A stretch of 64,000 bases of DNA from Lichenostomus cassidix. Taxonomy: Eukaryota; Chordata; Aves; Passeriformes; Meliphagidae. Below, piece by piece: positions 28,681-41,400 of the stretch; position 1 is the stretch's first letter, and each line of letters begins with the position of its first letter. The stretch is taken from positions 67,174,565-67,238,564 of the forward strand of contig CM039211.1 of the NCBI GenBank assembly GCA_008360975.2, in the 5' to 3' direction. The position numbers were made by a program, and so were the translations under genes. Below the pieces are notes generated by a model. That model saw only the letters and a program-made list of their open reading frames with translations. It did no database searches and was not told the DNA's origin.

Positions 28681-29470
28681 GAGCTCCGCCCCCGCCGCCC
28701 CTCCCGCCCGCGCCGCGCGCCGGGGGAGGAGCGGAGCCCCGGTCACGTGAAGCGGAGAGGAAGGGGCGGGCTTTCCCCCCAGCGCGCGCCGCTCACGTGG
28801 TCAGCAGGAGGGGGCGGGGGGCAGGAGCGGAAGGAGGCGCCGGTGGATGGGCGCGCGCTGGCGGTGCGTGAGGGGCGCGGGGCGCGGGGAGGGGCTGCGC
28901 GCGAGCGCGTCGCGTCGCGTCACTTCGCGTCACGTGGGGGGCAAAAACGACCCCGCGCGCGCGTGGAGGAGGAGGAGGAGGAGGAAGGGGAGGTCACGTG
29001 ACGGTCGCGGGCGCCGCCGCCGCTTTGTGAGCGCACTGGGCAGGTACCGCGCGCGCGGGGGGCGCGCGCAGCCCCCCTCACCCGCCCCCGCCCGGCCAAC
29101 GGCCCCGCGCGCGGCCGCTCCCCGCCCTCAGCCCCCCGAGGCCCCGCGGGCCCGGCCCGCTTTGTCCGGCCGGCGGTCCCTCGGTCCGCGGGTCGCTCGG
29201 TGTCCGCCCGGGCCGCCCAGCCCCGGCCCGCCCGCCGACGGGTTGCGGGGGGACGCGGCTTTGCCCTACTTTTGGTGGCGGCCGCCCTGGGGAAGCTTCG
29301 CCCTGGCCTAGATCGCCTTCCCCCCCGCTCCGCCCCCCTCCTCTCCCGCTCGGCAGGGCTGCGGGTGCGGGCAGCGCCCACCTGGCTGGGGAGGGGGAGC
29401 CCGCTGGCCCCAGGAGAGGTGGGTTCTGTCTGCACCTCCTGACAACCGCGGGAGGGGGTCCTGCACCCCA
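28390..29470 (+). promoter_or_regulatory. UBAP2: CpG island, presumed UBAP2 promoter and first (non-coding) exon
   Basis: This ~1.1 kb is very GC- and CpG-rich in an otherwise AT-rich window and lies upstream of the + strand UBAP2 first coding exon. It holds Sp1-type boxes (GGGGCGGGC near 28763, GGGGGCGGGGGG near 28810), four CACGTG E-boxes, four GCGTC copies (28907-28931) and a GGA run (~28963-28983). No TATA box is apparent. A CAG|GTACCG donor at 29043/29044 just after CGCCGCCGCTTTGTGAGCGC could end the 5' UTR exon. The transcription start and that exon are inferred, as is assignment to UBAP2. Confidence 0.75.
28742..29002. promoter_or_regulatory. UBAP2: Cluster of four CACGTG E-boxes, one a perfect CLEAR palindrome
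   Basis: CACGTG occurs at 28744-28749, 28794-28799, 28931-28936 and 28995-29000. The last lies within the perfect palindrome GTCACGTGAC (28993-29002), the consensus CLEAR element bound by TFEB/TFE3/MITF. The first (GTCACGTGAA) and third (GTCACGTGGG) share the GTCACGTG core. USF and MYC/MAX also bind this core, so the factor is not decided by sequence. Confidence 0.6.
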
Positions 29471-32400
29471 TCCGCCTTGCAGGAGGGTTTTCATCTCTTC
29501 TTGGAGCTGCTCATCTCCTGCACCGAGGTTTCCCTCTGGCGGGTTGGTGCCTTTCCCTCGGGGGGCTGTGAGGGAAGCGGGAGCAGCCAGACCCCGCGGA
29601 GGTGGAGTGGGGCTAGCGTCAGGAGTCAGGCCAGAGGGGAGGTGGCAGCTCGGGAAGTGAACAAGTGGATGATGAAGTATCGATCTATGACTTACTCAGG
29701 GCTTTACTTCCATGTTCTCGTTGCTCATCCCCTTCTCGGCTATTCCTTCGCTGGTGGTTGGGGGGGTTACAACTACAGACAGTGACATCTCGGCTGCTAC
29801 AGTAGGTTACTTGAGGACATGACAATGAATGAACGCTCCTTCTATTAACAATCTCCACCTTAGTCTTTCCTTGCCATCCGACTGTGCATGGTTGCTTGGA
29901 ATTGGGTGTCAGGGCAAGGCTTCCCTCTTGGCCTGTCTTATGTTGCCTTTAAAAGAACAAAAAAAAGCTCTTCTGTGTTTTCTCTTGTTGCTGAAGAAAA
30001 TTGCACCAGGGAAGTGAACTGGTAGGCATTCCTATGCAAGAAGCTGGATGTAGAAAGGACCTGGTGCATGTTTGAGTCTGATGTGGAATAGGTTTAAAAG
30101 CTTGTGCTGTAATGTCTGCAGTGCTGTTGGGTGCCACCTGGGAGCAGGGCAGACTGGTTTGAAGCTTCTCTCCTTTAGGTGTTTTAGCACCAGGAGAGTG
30201 GATGTGCAGAGCCCTCTTGGTTGTGTTCAGTGGAAAAGGATAACTTGTGGAGCAGAAACTCGGAGTTTGCTGTGGAGCTGTATGAGGGGAAGCTGTGGAA
30301 GGGGAATAGAGGGGCTGTCCTGGCCTGAGAGCAGCTGTTTTTTTCCAAGTAGAGAAATTGGAGCTGGATGTGAGGGAAGGGAAGGGAGGGGGAGCAATGC
30401 TTGCCATTGAAACAGAGCCCTTCACAAAAAATGGCAGCGACTCAGCCTTCTGGTTTTTGCTTCTTTAATATTTACCAGGCCCTTTTAGCAATTCCCTTGG
30501 TTGTATCACGTTCTCTAATGGAATCTGGGTTTGGATTCCTACCTGGCTGACTCAGTATTTATACCTGGGCCCAATCTCTCTGCGGTGGTTTGACCTAACT
30601 TGTTTAAAGAATTTATTTTTAACCTTACACTGGGTAACTTGAAAGCAAGCAAGGCTAAATCACTTTGCAGGATTAATGATGTTTTGTGACTCCTGAAAAT
30701 GAGCTGGCTTCTGTGTTTATAACCTCAATAATCTTGGTAATCTTGGAGGTGGGGAGGAGTGGGAATTGGGCAAGCTCTGTTCTATTTCGTTCTAGTAGCA
30801 GTTTTGTCAGCGTGTTGATTTTGAAAAATGTCTATAGTAAAAAAAGCATGACAAGTTCTGAAATCTAGACTGTGCCATTTGTTTGGGCCAGTCCTCGATA
30901 AAGCTCCTGGTGCTATGACTTGCATTTGTTCATTCGAGGGGACTTAGAAGCTACTTACTTGCCACTAAAATCTAAGGAAGCTAGGGGGAAAACCAACAAA
31001 ATAGTCTTGTCTCTTACCAGAAGCTGTTATTTTCAAAGTTTTTTTTTTTCTTTGGCTCTTCCATTTTTTTGAAGCTGCTGTTCTAGAACCTAGAAGTAGT
31101 TTGTTGATGCTATGTATTTCTTCTGTGAACTTTTATTTTAGGTGATGATTTCCTCATAAAGTGCCACTTTTTGGTATGTTTATGTTTGTTGCTCATGTTT
31201 CCTTAATGATACTGGTCGTAGCAGAGTAATATGCTGATGAACAGTGCTTGAAAGCTGTATGTGTTAATAACTGTTAATGCTCTATTAATAAACAGCATTG
31301 ATAGTCTTACTATTAGTAGTAATGTTTACTTGCAGTTTCAGTCACATTCAGTATCAGTACTTGGAATAGGTAATTCATGAAAGACCAGGAGAAAAACTTT
31401 GGATCTTTTATCAATCTTTTTATTTTTCTTTGTTTCTTATTTGGTTGAAGCACATGAGCAGGACTCTGAAGACCCATGTTCAATGCGTGGCTTTGCAACA
31501 GCCTTGTATGACCTTGCTAAAAAAGAAGCCAAGTGACTTGTCCCCTTTGTAAAATGACAGAGAAACTCTGTGTTGCATTGGTAGAATTCAGAATTATTGA
31601 ATGGGAGGTGCTAGAGAAAATACAAGTGATGTCCACTGCAGCGTTTTTATTCTTCTAGAGCTTTTGGTGAATTTTAGGCTTATTTCTGAAACAGTCTGTT
31701 TACTTGTAGCCCATTGGGTCCTCTGTACTTTTCAGACAAGACCTAGTTTGGACTTGCACTGTTTTTCATATAACTTCCCTAAACAGGTTACGTTTGTTAA
31801 AGTGAGAACTGGGATGAAAGGTGAAATGCTTCCTTTGCAATTACTTCAGGTTCATATTTTACGAAAACTGTACAAAGGGTTTGTCTGTTTTGCTATAAGA
31901 TGAAAGTCCACATGCTTTGATTTTGGCCATCTGCACTGGGAGTCTGTTGGAACTCCCCATCTGCCTGGGGCTCCTGCAAGGCTGTTCCTTTCACAGGTGT
32001 GGTACCCTCAGCCCTTCTCTCCCCATTACTTCTTAATGCTTCAAGGAGTAAACAGGGACTAAAGACAGGTGCTTTAGGGTTGGTACAGTCTGATGCCTAA
32101 GATCTCATGCCTTGCTCAGCCTGCTTTTACTACATCATAAATATTTTGCTGAGCATATTGTTTTACTTACGTCCTCTTTAGATTGTAAAACCTGTAAAAT
32201 AGGTTGCGTGAACAACTTTTTGTAGCTCCCTTGGATGGAGTTGTTTCTATTCTCAATTCTATTGAAATTCTTTTTGTCCAGCTGTCTTTGTGAAACCTGC
32301 ATGATATTGTGGCTTCTTTTGAAGGTAAAACTGTCAAGACTTTTTGCCCTCTCTCCCCAGGCTTCTTAAATCAGTCTTTCAATCATGGGCTTGGAGGAGT

Positions 32401-35400
32401 CCTTAACCTGGCTGACTGTAGCATTTTGCATTAAAAAAAATGAAATGTTTCCCATGTTGAGAGAGCTTTGATCTTCCTTGAGACTTAAGGTTTGCCTGAA
32501 GTAATACTCCTATGGTGAACTTTATGGTTTCATTTTTCTGCTATATCGTACAGGAAATACATTTTATTCCTGTAGAAGATGCAGGTTCAATGGAATTGGC
32601 ATTTCAGAATTATTCAGTAAGTGAATCTAAAGTTAAACGAAGAAAACACAAATACTTTGTTAACCTCCAGATTTGAATCATCAGGTTGCACTTTTTTTGG
32701 GGGAAGAATGCTTGTCTCAGTCTACTAGGTAGCCTTGTGGTTGAAGGTGTAGTATTTGAATTCACTAGTTATCATGTTCCTAAATATTTTTATTGGTTAG
32801 CTGTAGAGAGAGGAGGTCTTTGTGTCATTTTATTGCATCTGGCATTGATTAAACCTAGAACATTTCATTTGTATTTCTTGTGACTGAAGTAGTGTTTCTG
32901 GAAGTAGGATGATACTTTAGAGACCATATTGATATTGCTTTTCCACAAGAAAAAACACAGTATTTGTTTCTACTCCATTTTTTTTTAGTGTTTTGAGGAT
33001 GGTGAAAGTATAGTAATACATAATGAAGCGTATGGCTTCAGAAACCTTTTTGCTTCCTCATCCGGTTTGTTTCTCAATGATAACTGGATCATGGCTATTC
33101 TATCCTCAACACTTGGCTTTGTATTGTCATATTTTCCATGTTTTTCCATATTTAAAAGCTATTGCTGATTTATTTCTTTCTCTCTGCTCTTACTTCTTTG
33201 ATTTTCAAAATCTCATGTTGTCTTACATGCAGTTTCAGCAACAAGAATCTGAAAGTAATCCTGGTGCCAAACTCTGCTCTGCTGTTGGGCTGTACATAGT
33301 ACATTGTATTCAAGAAACTCTGGTCCATGCTTTTGATGGGTTGTGCCCCAAGGGATGGATGTCTACTGTGCTTTTTATTTCAGCTTTCAGTCACACATTC
33401 TTGAGATCACTGACTTGTGATCCATTTTTGAGACTGACATAAGAGAGACCTAAGTTAGTGATGTTAACTTTGGGTGACTAAGTGTGATGTGGGGGAACAG
33501 TACTGCACTTCCTGGTCTTGTGCTTCACTTTCTTTTATTAGCCACTGAATGAATTTCTGAATGTTTTGAACATGGGGTAAGTGCCAAGGGGTAGCTGTCT
33601 GAAATTCCTTTTAGAGAAAGATTGGAATAGACTTATGAGGTTGGTGAAGGTAAGTTAGTGAGTCAAAGTTTGGGTTTTTTTCCTCAGTGTTTGAGAAAAC
33701 ACTTTCTGGTATGTGTCTTCAACCTATTGGGTTTCTTTGCTGTTTCTTGATGTCCAGATTGGCAGCAGTGCCCAGGAACTCTCCTTTGCATCTTAGGAAA
33801 AAGATGCTTATTATCTTTTTTGAATAGTTCTCTGTTACAACTGCAAATATAAAACTCATTTCAGCTTCCATCCTGTACTCCAGTTTTTGTTGTTTATCAT
33901 TTTATCAATTGATGTAATAGTGTATGTTTCTGGATTTTTGACTTTTGCACTTCTTGATTTAATTGAAGATTCCCTTGATTTTCTCTGTATTACTATTGGA
34001 GCAGAAATGCTAGAACTTAAGAGTTGTCTCTAATGAAGCTCGTGGGGTGTTTTTGATAACAGCTTTTCTGTTACAGGACTTTTTTCCCTTTTTACTTCAC
34101 TTAATCATGGGCTGGCTGAGGTTGAAAGGGATTCCTGGACTCTTGATTGTCTGATAGTGATAAAATTGCCCTGTGACTAGCACAGGTCCTTCTCGTGAGA
34201 ACATTTTGCTGTGCTTTATAAACAAAGATAAAGTTTGAATGTTTTTGCAAACAGAGTCTCAAGACTCTTGTAGAACAGTCATCCAAAATGGAACATCACT
34301 GAGGTGAAGTTTCTGCTAGGAAACCTACCTCAAATGTTTGGATGACTTCATTCCCTTGCTGATTTTGTGGGTTGCTGGGGAGTGCTTTTGAGAACTTTGG
34401 CTGTGAGAGAGAGTGAAGTAAGCATGTGTAACTTTTATATTTGTTCTCAATAAGCAAATCCATTAAAATGACCAATCAAGAGAAGATGTTGAAGTGTTTC
34501 ATTAGTTATGAAATGACTCACCCACTACAAAATATGATAAAACATAGTGCAAGAAACTGCAGAACAATCCATTTTCAATTGATTTTAATACTTAAGTAAA
34601 AATTGAACACAAAAACATACTAAGTGAGGCATCTTGCCTTTCAGGCAAGCAGACTTTCAGACAAGCAGACTGTGAACATTTGAGTCAGACTGTGGTAACT
34701 GAAGGCCTTTCCACCCAGCAAGAAAGCTAGTAGCTGTTTGGGACTGGAACTGAATGTAGGGGAAAACAAATGAGCAATTGGAGTCAGCATTGTTGTCCTT
34801 CCTAGGACTTTGGTTAGGAGTGGTGAGGGCCCAGAAACTGGTTTTATGGTTGTAGGTCCCCTTTATTGGCAGACTCTGAAAAGCTGGCATATAACTCTTC
34901 CTCCACTTCCAGTTGCTCCACACTATTGGAGAAAATTTTGCATCAGTTGTTAACATGGACTTTTGATGATACTTTCCTTGGCTCAACAGACAGGTTCTAA
35001 TGCAGTGTGTAGAGGGAGAGGGACAGAGTGAGTTGCTTGTGGAAGAGCAGGAGGGGGATGTGCTTTGGGGGTAGTTACAAGACAGGTTTGGGGTGGGGGA
35101 AAAAGAGGGAAAATTTGGTATTCTTGATCTTGATATCATGGATTGCTACTCTGATTTGTTTGTTAAAATTATTTGGAGTTTGGTTCATGTAAGCAGAATC
35201 AGTAATGCTGGGGAGCGTTAGGTGTGTCTTAACAAACAAACAAAATTCCTGCTTTGATGAACTGCACTGGAAGTGAATAATGAAATAATGTTGGGAATGA
35301 TCAGCCCTGGTGGAATACTTGGGGAGGAGAAGGGGGTCTCTGTTCCCAGCATCCTTTTTGCCTGGTGAATTATTTGACACTGAGACTGTGTTTCAGTTCT

Positions 35401-38400
35401 TTGAAATGGTGTTGCTCTGTTAGTGTGTAGTGGCTGGGTCTCTGGCAATGCCAGCTGCAAAGCTGTGAGATTGTTTTGCCTCTTACTTTTGTTATTCCTA
35501 CAAATGTGTTTTTGTTCTGCATTTATGCCAATGTGTAGTGCAGCACTGATAACTTGCTGTATTCCCCAGAAGTTTATAGATGAACAGATATGCTGGAAGG
35601 ACTGTGAAAGCTTTTTTAAGATAATTTTTTTTCCTTTGTTAAAAGAGAAATGTTGAAGGGCATAAGCTATCTCTTCTGGCACTCAGTAACTCTGAAGAAA
35701 GTTAGTTCTCATGGTAGATTCACTTAGTCATTCTGTTGAATAAAATAAGAACATAAAGTAAGAATATTACCACCTCTTACATTTCCTGAAAAATCTCAAC
35801 TTCAGGCTTTTCAAGTTCTCTGCCAAGTGAAGTGACCTCATGTAAGCATAGCACAAACACTGTGCTAAACTTTGCTAAAACTTTGCTTTACTGACTTTGT
35901 TACAGTTAAAACCTAAAAGCATTAATCTGAAAACATGGCAAAACCTGAAAATAGAGCTTCACACTAGGCTGGTTTATCTAAATGCATGTTTGGATATTAT
36001 AACTCTATTGGATTTTTTACTGGTATGGTATTTACGGCTAGGGAAGTGTGAGGCTCTGCTTTCTTGAAATCTTAAAGACCAGTTTGGGGGAAGTTGTATG
36101 TTTAGCTCTTCCAGGACTTGGTGTGCATTGACCTCCTAATCATTAGGCTTCGGGGATGTGTCAAAGCTTGTTGAAATACTGACCTACAATATGTATTCTT
36201 CTTCTCTCTTTTTCAGAAGTTATGTATATTTATATATTTAAAATTACCTAAATTTCTAATAAAAAAAAAGTGGAAATATTCCCTCAATTTAGCTTAAAAA
36301 AATAGGATCCTCTGTTAAGTGTCAGATGAATTTAAAAGAAAAAAGCTCTCCAAAAGCTCATCTTGAAGGAGATGATGGGAATGTTTTTCAGTTGTATTAA
36401 ATTCAGTTGTATTAAATTCAAAACCTCACAGCTCTAAGAGTCTTAATGTTATCCAAAACACTATCATATGTTTCTGGAACTTACACTTCCAAGTCTTTTA
36501 CAGCAATTGGATATCTCACTAAAGCTCTAGAATAGTTCAGCTAAAGAAATACTTGTTTGCAGTAGAATTTTAGAGAATTTTAGTTTGACATCAGTGTACT
36601 TTTAACTGTTTGACAACTTGCATTTCAGTCATGGTAAAATGTTTGCTGACAAGTGAGTTCCAGATAGATGTGTATTTAATTTTAGTTGTCTCTGAAGTAA
36701 AATTACACTCTTTAATGTGTTCGCATTAGTTTGTAAGGTTAACTTTTTTTTATTTTGGTTCACCAGATTTCATCCTAGTTTTTCTTCTCACTTAATGTCA
36801 TTACATTCCTTGGGCTCTGTTTTATTCCTCATTTGAATTTGGTAGGAACTGATAAATCAGTCAAACAAAGGTTTTTGTTCTCAGTGCTTGCATTTTACAA
36901 ATATACATTAAAGTCTAATATAATATCAGATAAGGAAGGCCTTACTCTTGGTGCTGCATGTTCTAGGAATTTTCTGGGGTTTATTCATTCTGTATACAAC
37001 ATTTGAGAGTTTAGAATGGTTTTAAGAGAACTTGTGTCTCTGGCTTCAATTAATTTAAACGTGCTTTTTCCTTCCTTTTCTTCTTTCTCTGGCAAAATGA
37101 AGTCTAAAAAGAGCACAAAATGTTCTTCTTGGGTGCATTTTCAACTCTTCAAATGGACTTTAATGAATAAGCGGAAGTAAAAATTCTGCTCCATTAAGTT
37201 GATGTTCTCAGCAGTTGTATGTGTACTCAGCAATGTTTAAATGCAGTGTATGGAGAGTTGTTTTATCCCATTCTATCAGTCCCTTGCATTTGATCCTGCA
37301 AAGAAATTTCTGTGATGTAGCTGTGAGCTCACAGTATCTTCCAACAAATCTCAAAAACTCAGGCTTTGTTCTTTTGAATATCAAAACTAAGGTCATGCAA
37401 ACACCTTCTGCCTTTGAGTTTTAGAGCATAGCAACAGGGTCAGTAAGTACAGTTTTTCTAATATTAGACATGCAAAACTGTAGGAACCAAAAAGACAGTA
37501 CCTACTTAGATGAGGCTTATATACTTTCAGAAAAACCACCCTAAACCCTTTCAGAAACCAAGTGTCAGTGTTCTGAAGGTGAGACAATGAGCAGCTTTTT
37601 GGCCATTTACTTTCTGCTGGTAGCAGCTTTGGGTGAATTCTGTGTCTTGTACTTTTTCCTCAGATCAGAGGAGGTATGTTGCATTATTCCTTTTAGATTT
37701 TTATTTTCACTTTATTCTAGTGAATGAGGTTCTTACTTTTTTTTCAAAAAGCCATGTTCTGGACAGTGTACTCATTGAACTTGAGAAACAGTCTTACGTT
37801 AAATTGAGAACACATTTAAGACATCTTACTGTTCTGCATTTTAAACTTGCCTACCATTGGTTTCTGAATTTATTTACAGTGTCATCTTGGCTTTTTCAGC
37901 AAGTGTGCTTTACAGCCCCCTGCTGTGCTAGAATTTTTAAACAACGCTCTGTAAATGACTGAAAATCATTGTGTTTAAAAAGCTGTTACTTAAATTTGTA
38001 CTGCAATTTTTAGAACTTGTAATATTTTATCTTTGTTTTTCCTTGCTCATCCTTTGCCTAATTTCTGTGTACATACAGCTTTCTGGTTTGCTTGGAGAAA
38101 ATTGATGTTTACAACACATCTTCTGCTGAAATGGTTTTCTAGATTGTCGTTGTCAAACTATTTAGTGAAGTTTTTATAGGTGCAGTACGCTCTCTGTAGC
38201 TGGTATCTGTAATATTTTAATGCTGTGTTAGAGTTGAACACTGTAGTTAGCAAAATGTGTATTCCAGGTGCAGTCTCAGAATTCATCTGTGTACTGAGGA
38301 TGAGGTCTACAGTTAGTGTTAATAAGCTGTTTCAGGTGCTAAGATGTGTAGAGAACAAATCCGTTTTGTTTCAAAAGTGAGTAACTTCATCTTGCAGAAA

Positions 38401-41400
38401 AGTGCTTAATCCTTCAGACTTTTGGTTATAAAATGGACAGGTGGCTACTATCTTCTTGGAATGTTTCAGAAAACAGATTTTCTACTTAGACATTTCAATA
38501 TTGCCTTGCACAGTATTTATACCTGGCATACCTGTGTGGAATCAGGGGCTGTGATTCATTACTATGCTGCACTCAACTAATTCGCAGTACAAAAATATGT
38601 TAAAAGGAAATGTTAACTTGATGAAGATAAGGGAATGCAGTGTGGATGACTGTATTCCTGAATTCTATGTAGCAGGCCATTTATTTGTCTGCTGCTTGCT
38701 AGCATGTTTTAAGTTTGAGGTTGTAAAGATAGTTAAACCTTCATCTCTTTTGGTAGTTTGGTATCATTTTGGTGCAGATGAGAAAGACCTGACCTCACAT
38801 GAATTCTGGAATGATGGAATGAGAATAAATGAATTTACGCATGACACCAAGTTGAGAAGCTGTGATTGTGAGGAAGGTAACACTCAAAGTCAAGTGGGAA
38901 AGCTTGGGGTAAAACCAGGTTTTCTGACTGAAGCATGTTAACATGAGGAGTAGTATCAGAGGAAACGTCAAACCTGGTTCTTTAAAGCTAGACAAAATGG
39001 TAACAATGGTGACTGTAGAAAGAACAATCCCGAGGTGGCAGAGAAATGCAGGTAGTCTTTGGCTTTCAATTCTTGGTGCTGTTTCAGTTGTTTCTGTCTC
39101 TGAGAACCTTACAGTAAGTTTGTAAAAGGATTTCACTCACTTCTCACAGTGTTTAACTTTGAAATGTTAAACTTAACTTTGAAATGTTAAACTTAACCAA
39201 ATGGCTGGTAGTTTTCATTAACATGTTGTGTACAGTGATTGTGAAGAAAGGAAATTATTAATACTGCCTTAGAAACTATTATTTCTTTTCCTTCTTAGGG
39301 ACATTTATATTTAGGGTCATATATGCCACTGGAAAAAATAAAAAAGGCGTTTTTATTTTGGTGGATACTCCTCCTGCCCAAGATAAATCCTGAGAAATGT
39401 GATCTGGGGGAAGAATGTAGAAAGGTGTTCAGAATATTTTGCTTTATTTAAAAGAGTTCTTTTCAGTGAGACTCCAGGTTTTCTTTGGTCTTCTGAATAT
39501 ATGAACATATCACAAAGAGTGATCTGTGCTGGTGGTCTTCCCTTGGTGACTAGTTCAAGGGTAGGACTCTGTACAGGTGCAGGAATGATACTGAGCTCTT
39601 TGGTGACGCTGCCAAAACTGAAGCTAAAATCGAAAATCTGCTATCACATTTTATAGATTCAGCCTTACTGATTACAGAGTGTATTTGCTTTTATATCACT
39701 TGAGCTTGTAATTTCACTGTTGCTTTTTATTGTGAATGTTGTAATGTGATCTGATGAGTGGCATAAATCTGAATTAATCCTTCTCTCCAAAACTTCTCCG
39801 TGGTGGCACTTTTTACTTTGTTCCTCATTGTCAATTCTAGTGTGAATTAAATAGGTGCCCTTTTTCTTTGATGCAGTTGAGTGAGTTTCTGCAAGTGTGA
39901 GAATGTCTCTGCTCTTGCTTATCTATTTTTAGTCCTCTTGCTTGTATCTGTTTCTATTCAAAGAATTCTTTTGGAAGCTGTTCAGGAGAGAGTGGTTTGG
40001 TGACGCTGGAGGGGGCAGGGAAACCACAAGCATGGAGTGTGTTCAGGATTGGGCAGTGAGATGTTTGATGTGCATCTCACATCTCCTGTGTGTGCCACCT
40101 TGTTTCCGAGCTCCAAGAGAATTCCTCCTGCTCGGTATTGTCCTGCCGGGTGTTACCTGGTTCATGGTGTCCTTTGGAGCACCTGGGTTTCCACTTCAAG
40201 CTTTTTACTTGGTTTGTTTTTCTGTGAAAGCAGCAATTATTTTTAGAGGCTGTTCAGGTATCTGGACTGCCGTATCAGAGCAGGTAACTGAAATACACAT
40301 TTCTGCAGTTTAATAGCCAAAGCCAACAGTTCCCAGTACTTGTTTTTCATTGCTCTTTTTTTTCTTCTTTTTTTTTTTTTTCCCTGATACTAGCTTATTC
40401 TGGATTAGCTTTCCTAGTAGGTTCATTTCATTTATTATTTAACAGTTTTTTGATTGGTTGGTTTTTTTTGGATGTCACGTGCATTACTCATGTTGTGAGT
40501 ACAGGTAGCTGTTGATTGTAATAGTAGTAATAAATGTGGATGATACGGTGAAATTTTTTTGGTTTTAACTGTTATGTCTTACAGTTAGTGGTAGTAACAA
40601 ACTGGAAGCCTGAGAATTGTGTGTGCTGACAGTACAAGCTTTAACTGTTCTGAAGGCATCTTGCTGACATTGTCACAAGAGGAGCAGGGAGCAGTGGTTT
40701 TGAGACAAGTCAGTCACAGTTAATACAGTGCAGCTTTAGCAGTCTACTTCAGTCTTATCTGAGATGCTTTGGCAACTTAAGGGGTTTTTTTTCCCCTATA
40801 GTATTGATAGCTTAACCAGAACGCGACTTGAGATCACATGTTCTTTCATGTATTCTTTGAAGAAGACATGTAGAACTCGTGTAGCTGGTACTCTGCAGCT
40901 GTTTCCTAACGTACATATATATATGTGTGCCCTGAGCCCACCTGGGCAGCTTGCTGACCCTGGAGTTCATCTCATGCTGGAAAGCTGTGCAAATTATTGC
41001 AGTCTGAAGAGGATTTGCCTTGTGATTCTTTTTGTGGAGGGAGCCATTCAAAAAAATTCCAAGTCACCCAGCCCTGTTTTTCAATGAGTTTGTCTGGATT
41101 TCTTCATTGGCCCCTCAGAGGGGATGCTGTGAGTTTTAATGAGCTGGCAGAGTGAGCAAACCTTGTCAAGGTGGGGCTTTTGCTAGGGAATGGGTAGATG
41201 TTTAATTGTGATTGTGTTACTCCTTTAAAAGTGAAATTCATAGATGACTGGCAAAAGCACTGAATATTTAGTTGTGTGTGTACAAAATCAGAAAGGTTGT
41301 TATGGGTGTGTAAGTTGCTTTGGATTAGTTTGAATCTCTGTTTTAATGCCTGAAGCTGAATGTAGACATATACTTCTGTAGCTGGGGAAAAGGACTGTAT

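Noticed and set aside
28483..29494. Several overlapping Arg/Gly/Pro-rich ORFs of 138-183 codons on both strands
   Set aside because: Stop codons are rare in very GC-rich DNA. These frames overlap each other in the CpG island and the minisatellite and show no recognisable homology.
31142..31237. Possible C/D-box snoRNA in presumed UBAP2 intron 1 (GTGATGA ... CTGA); human UBAP2 introns host SNORD121 genes
   Set aside because: No terminal stem brackets the boxes and no convincing internal C'/D' pair was seen. TGATGA motifs in the other introns also lacked a paired D box. The orthologous snoRNA introns may be outside the window.
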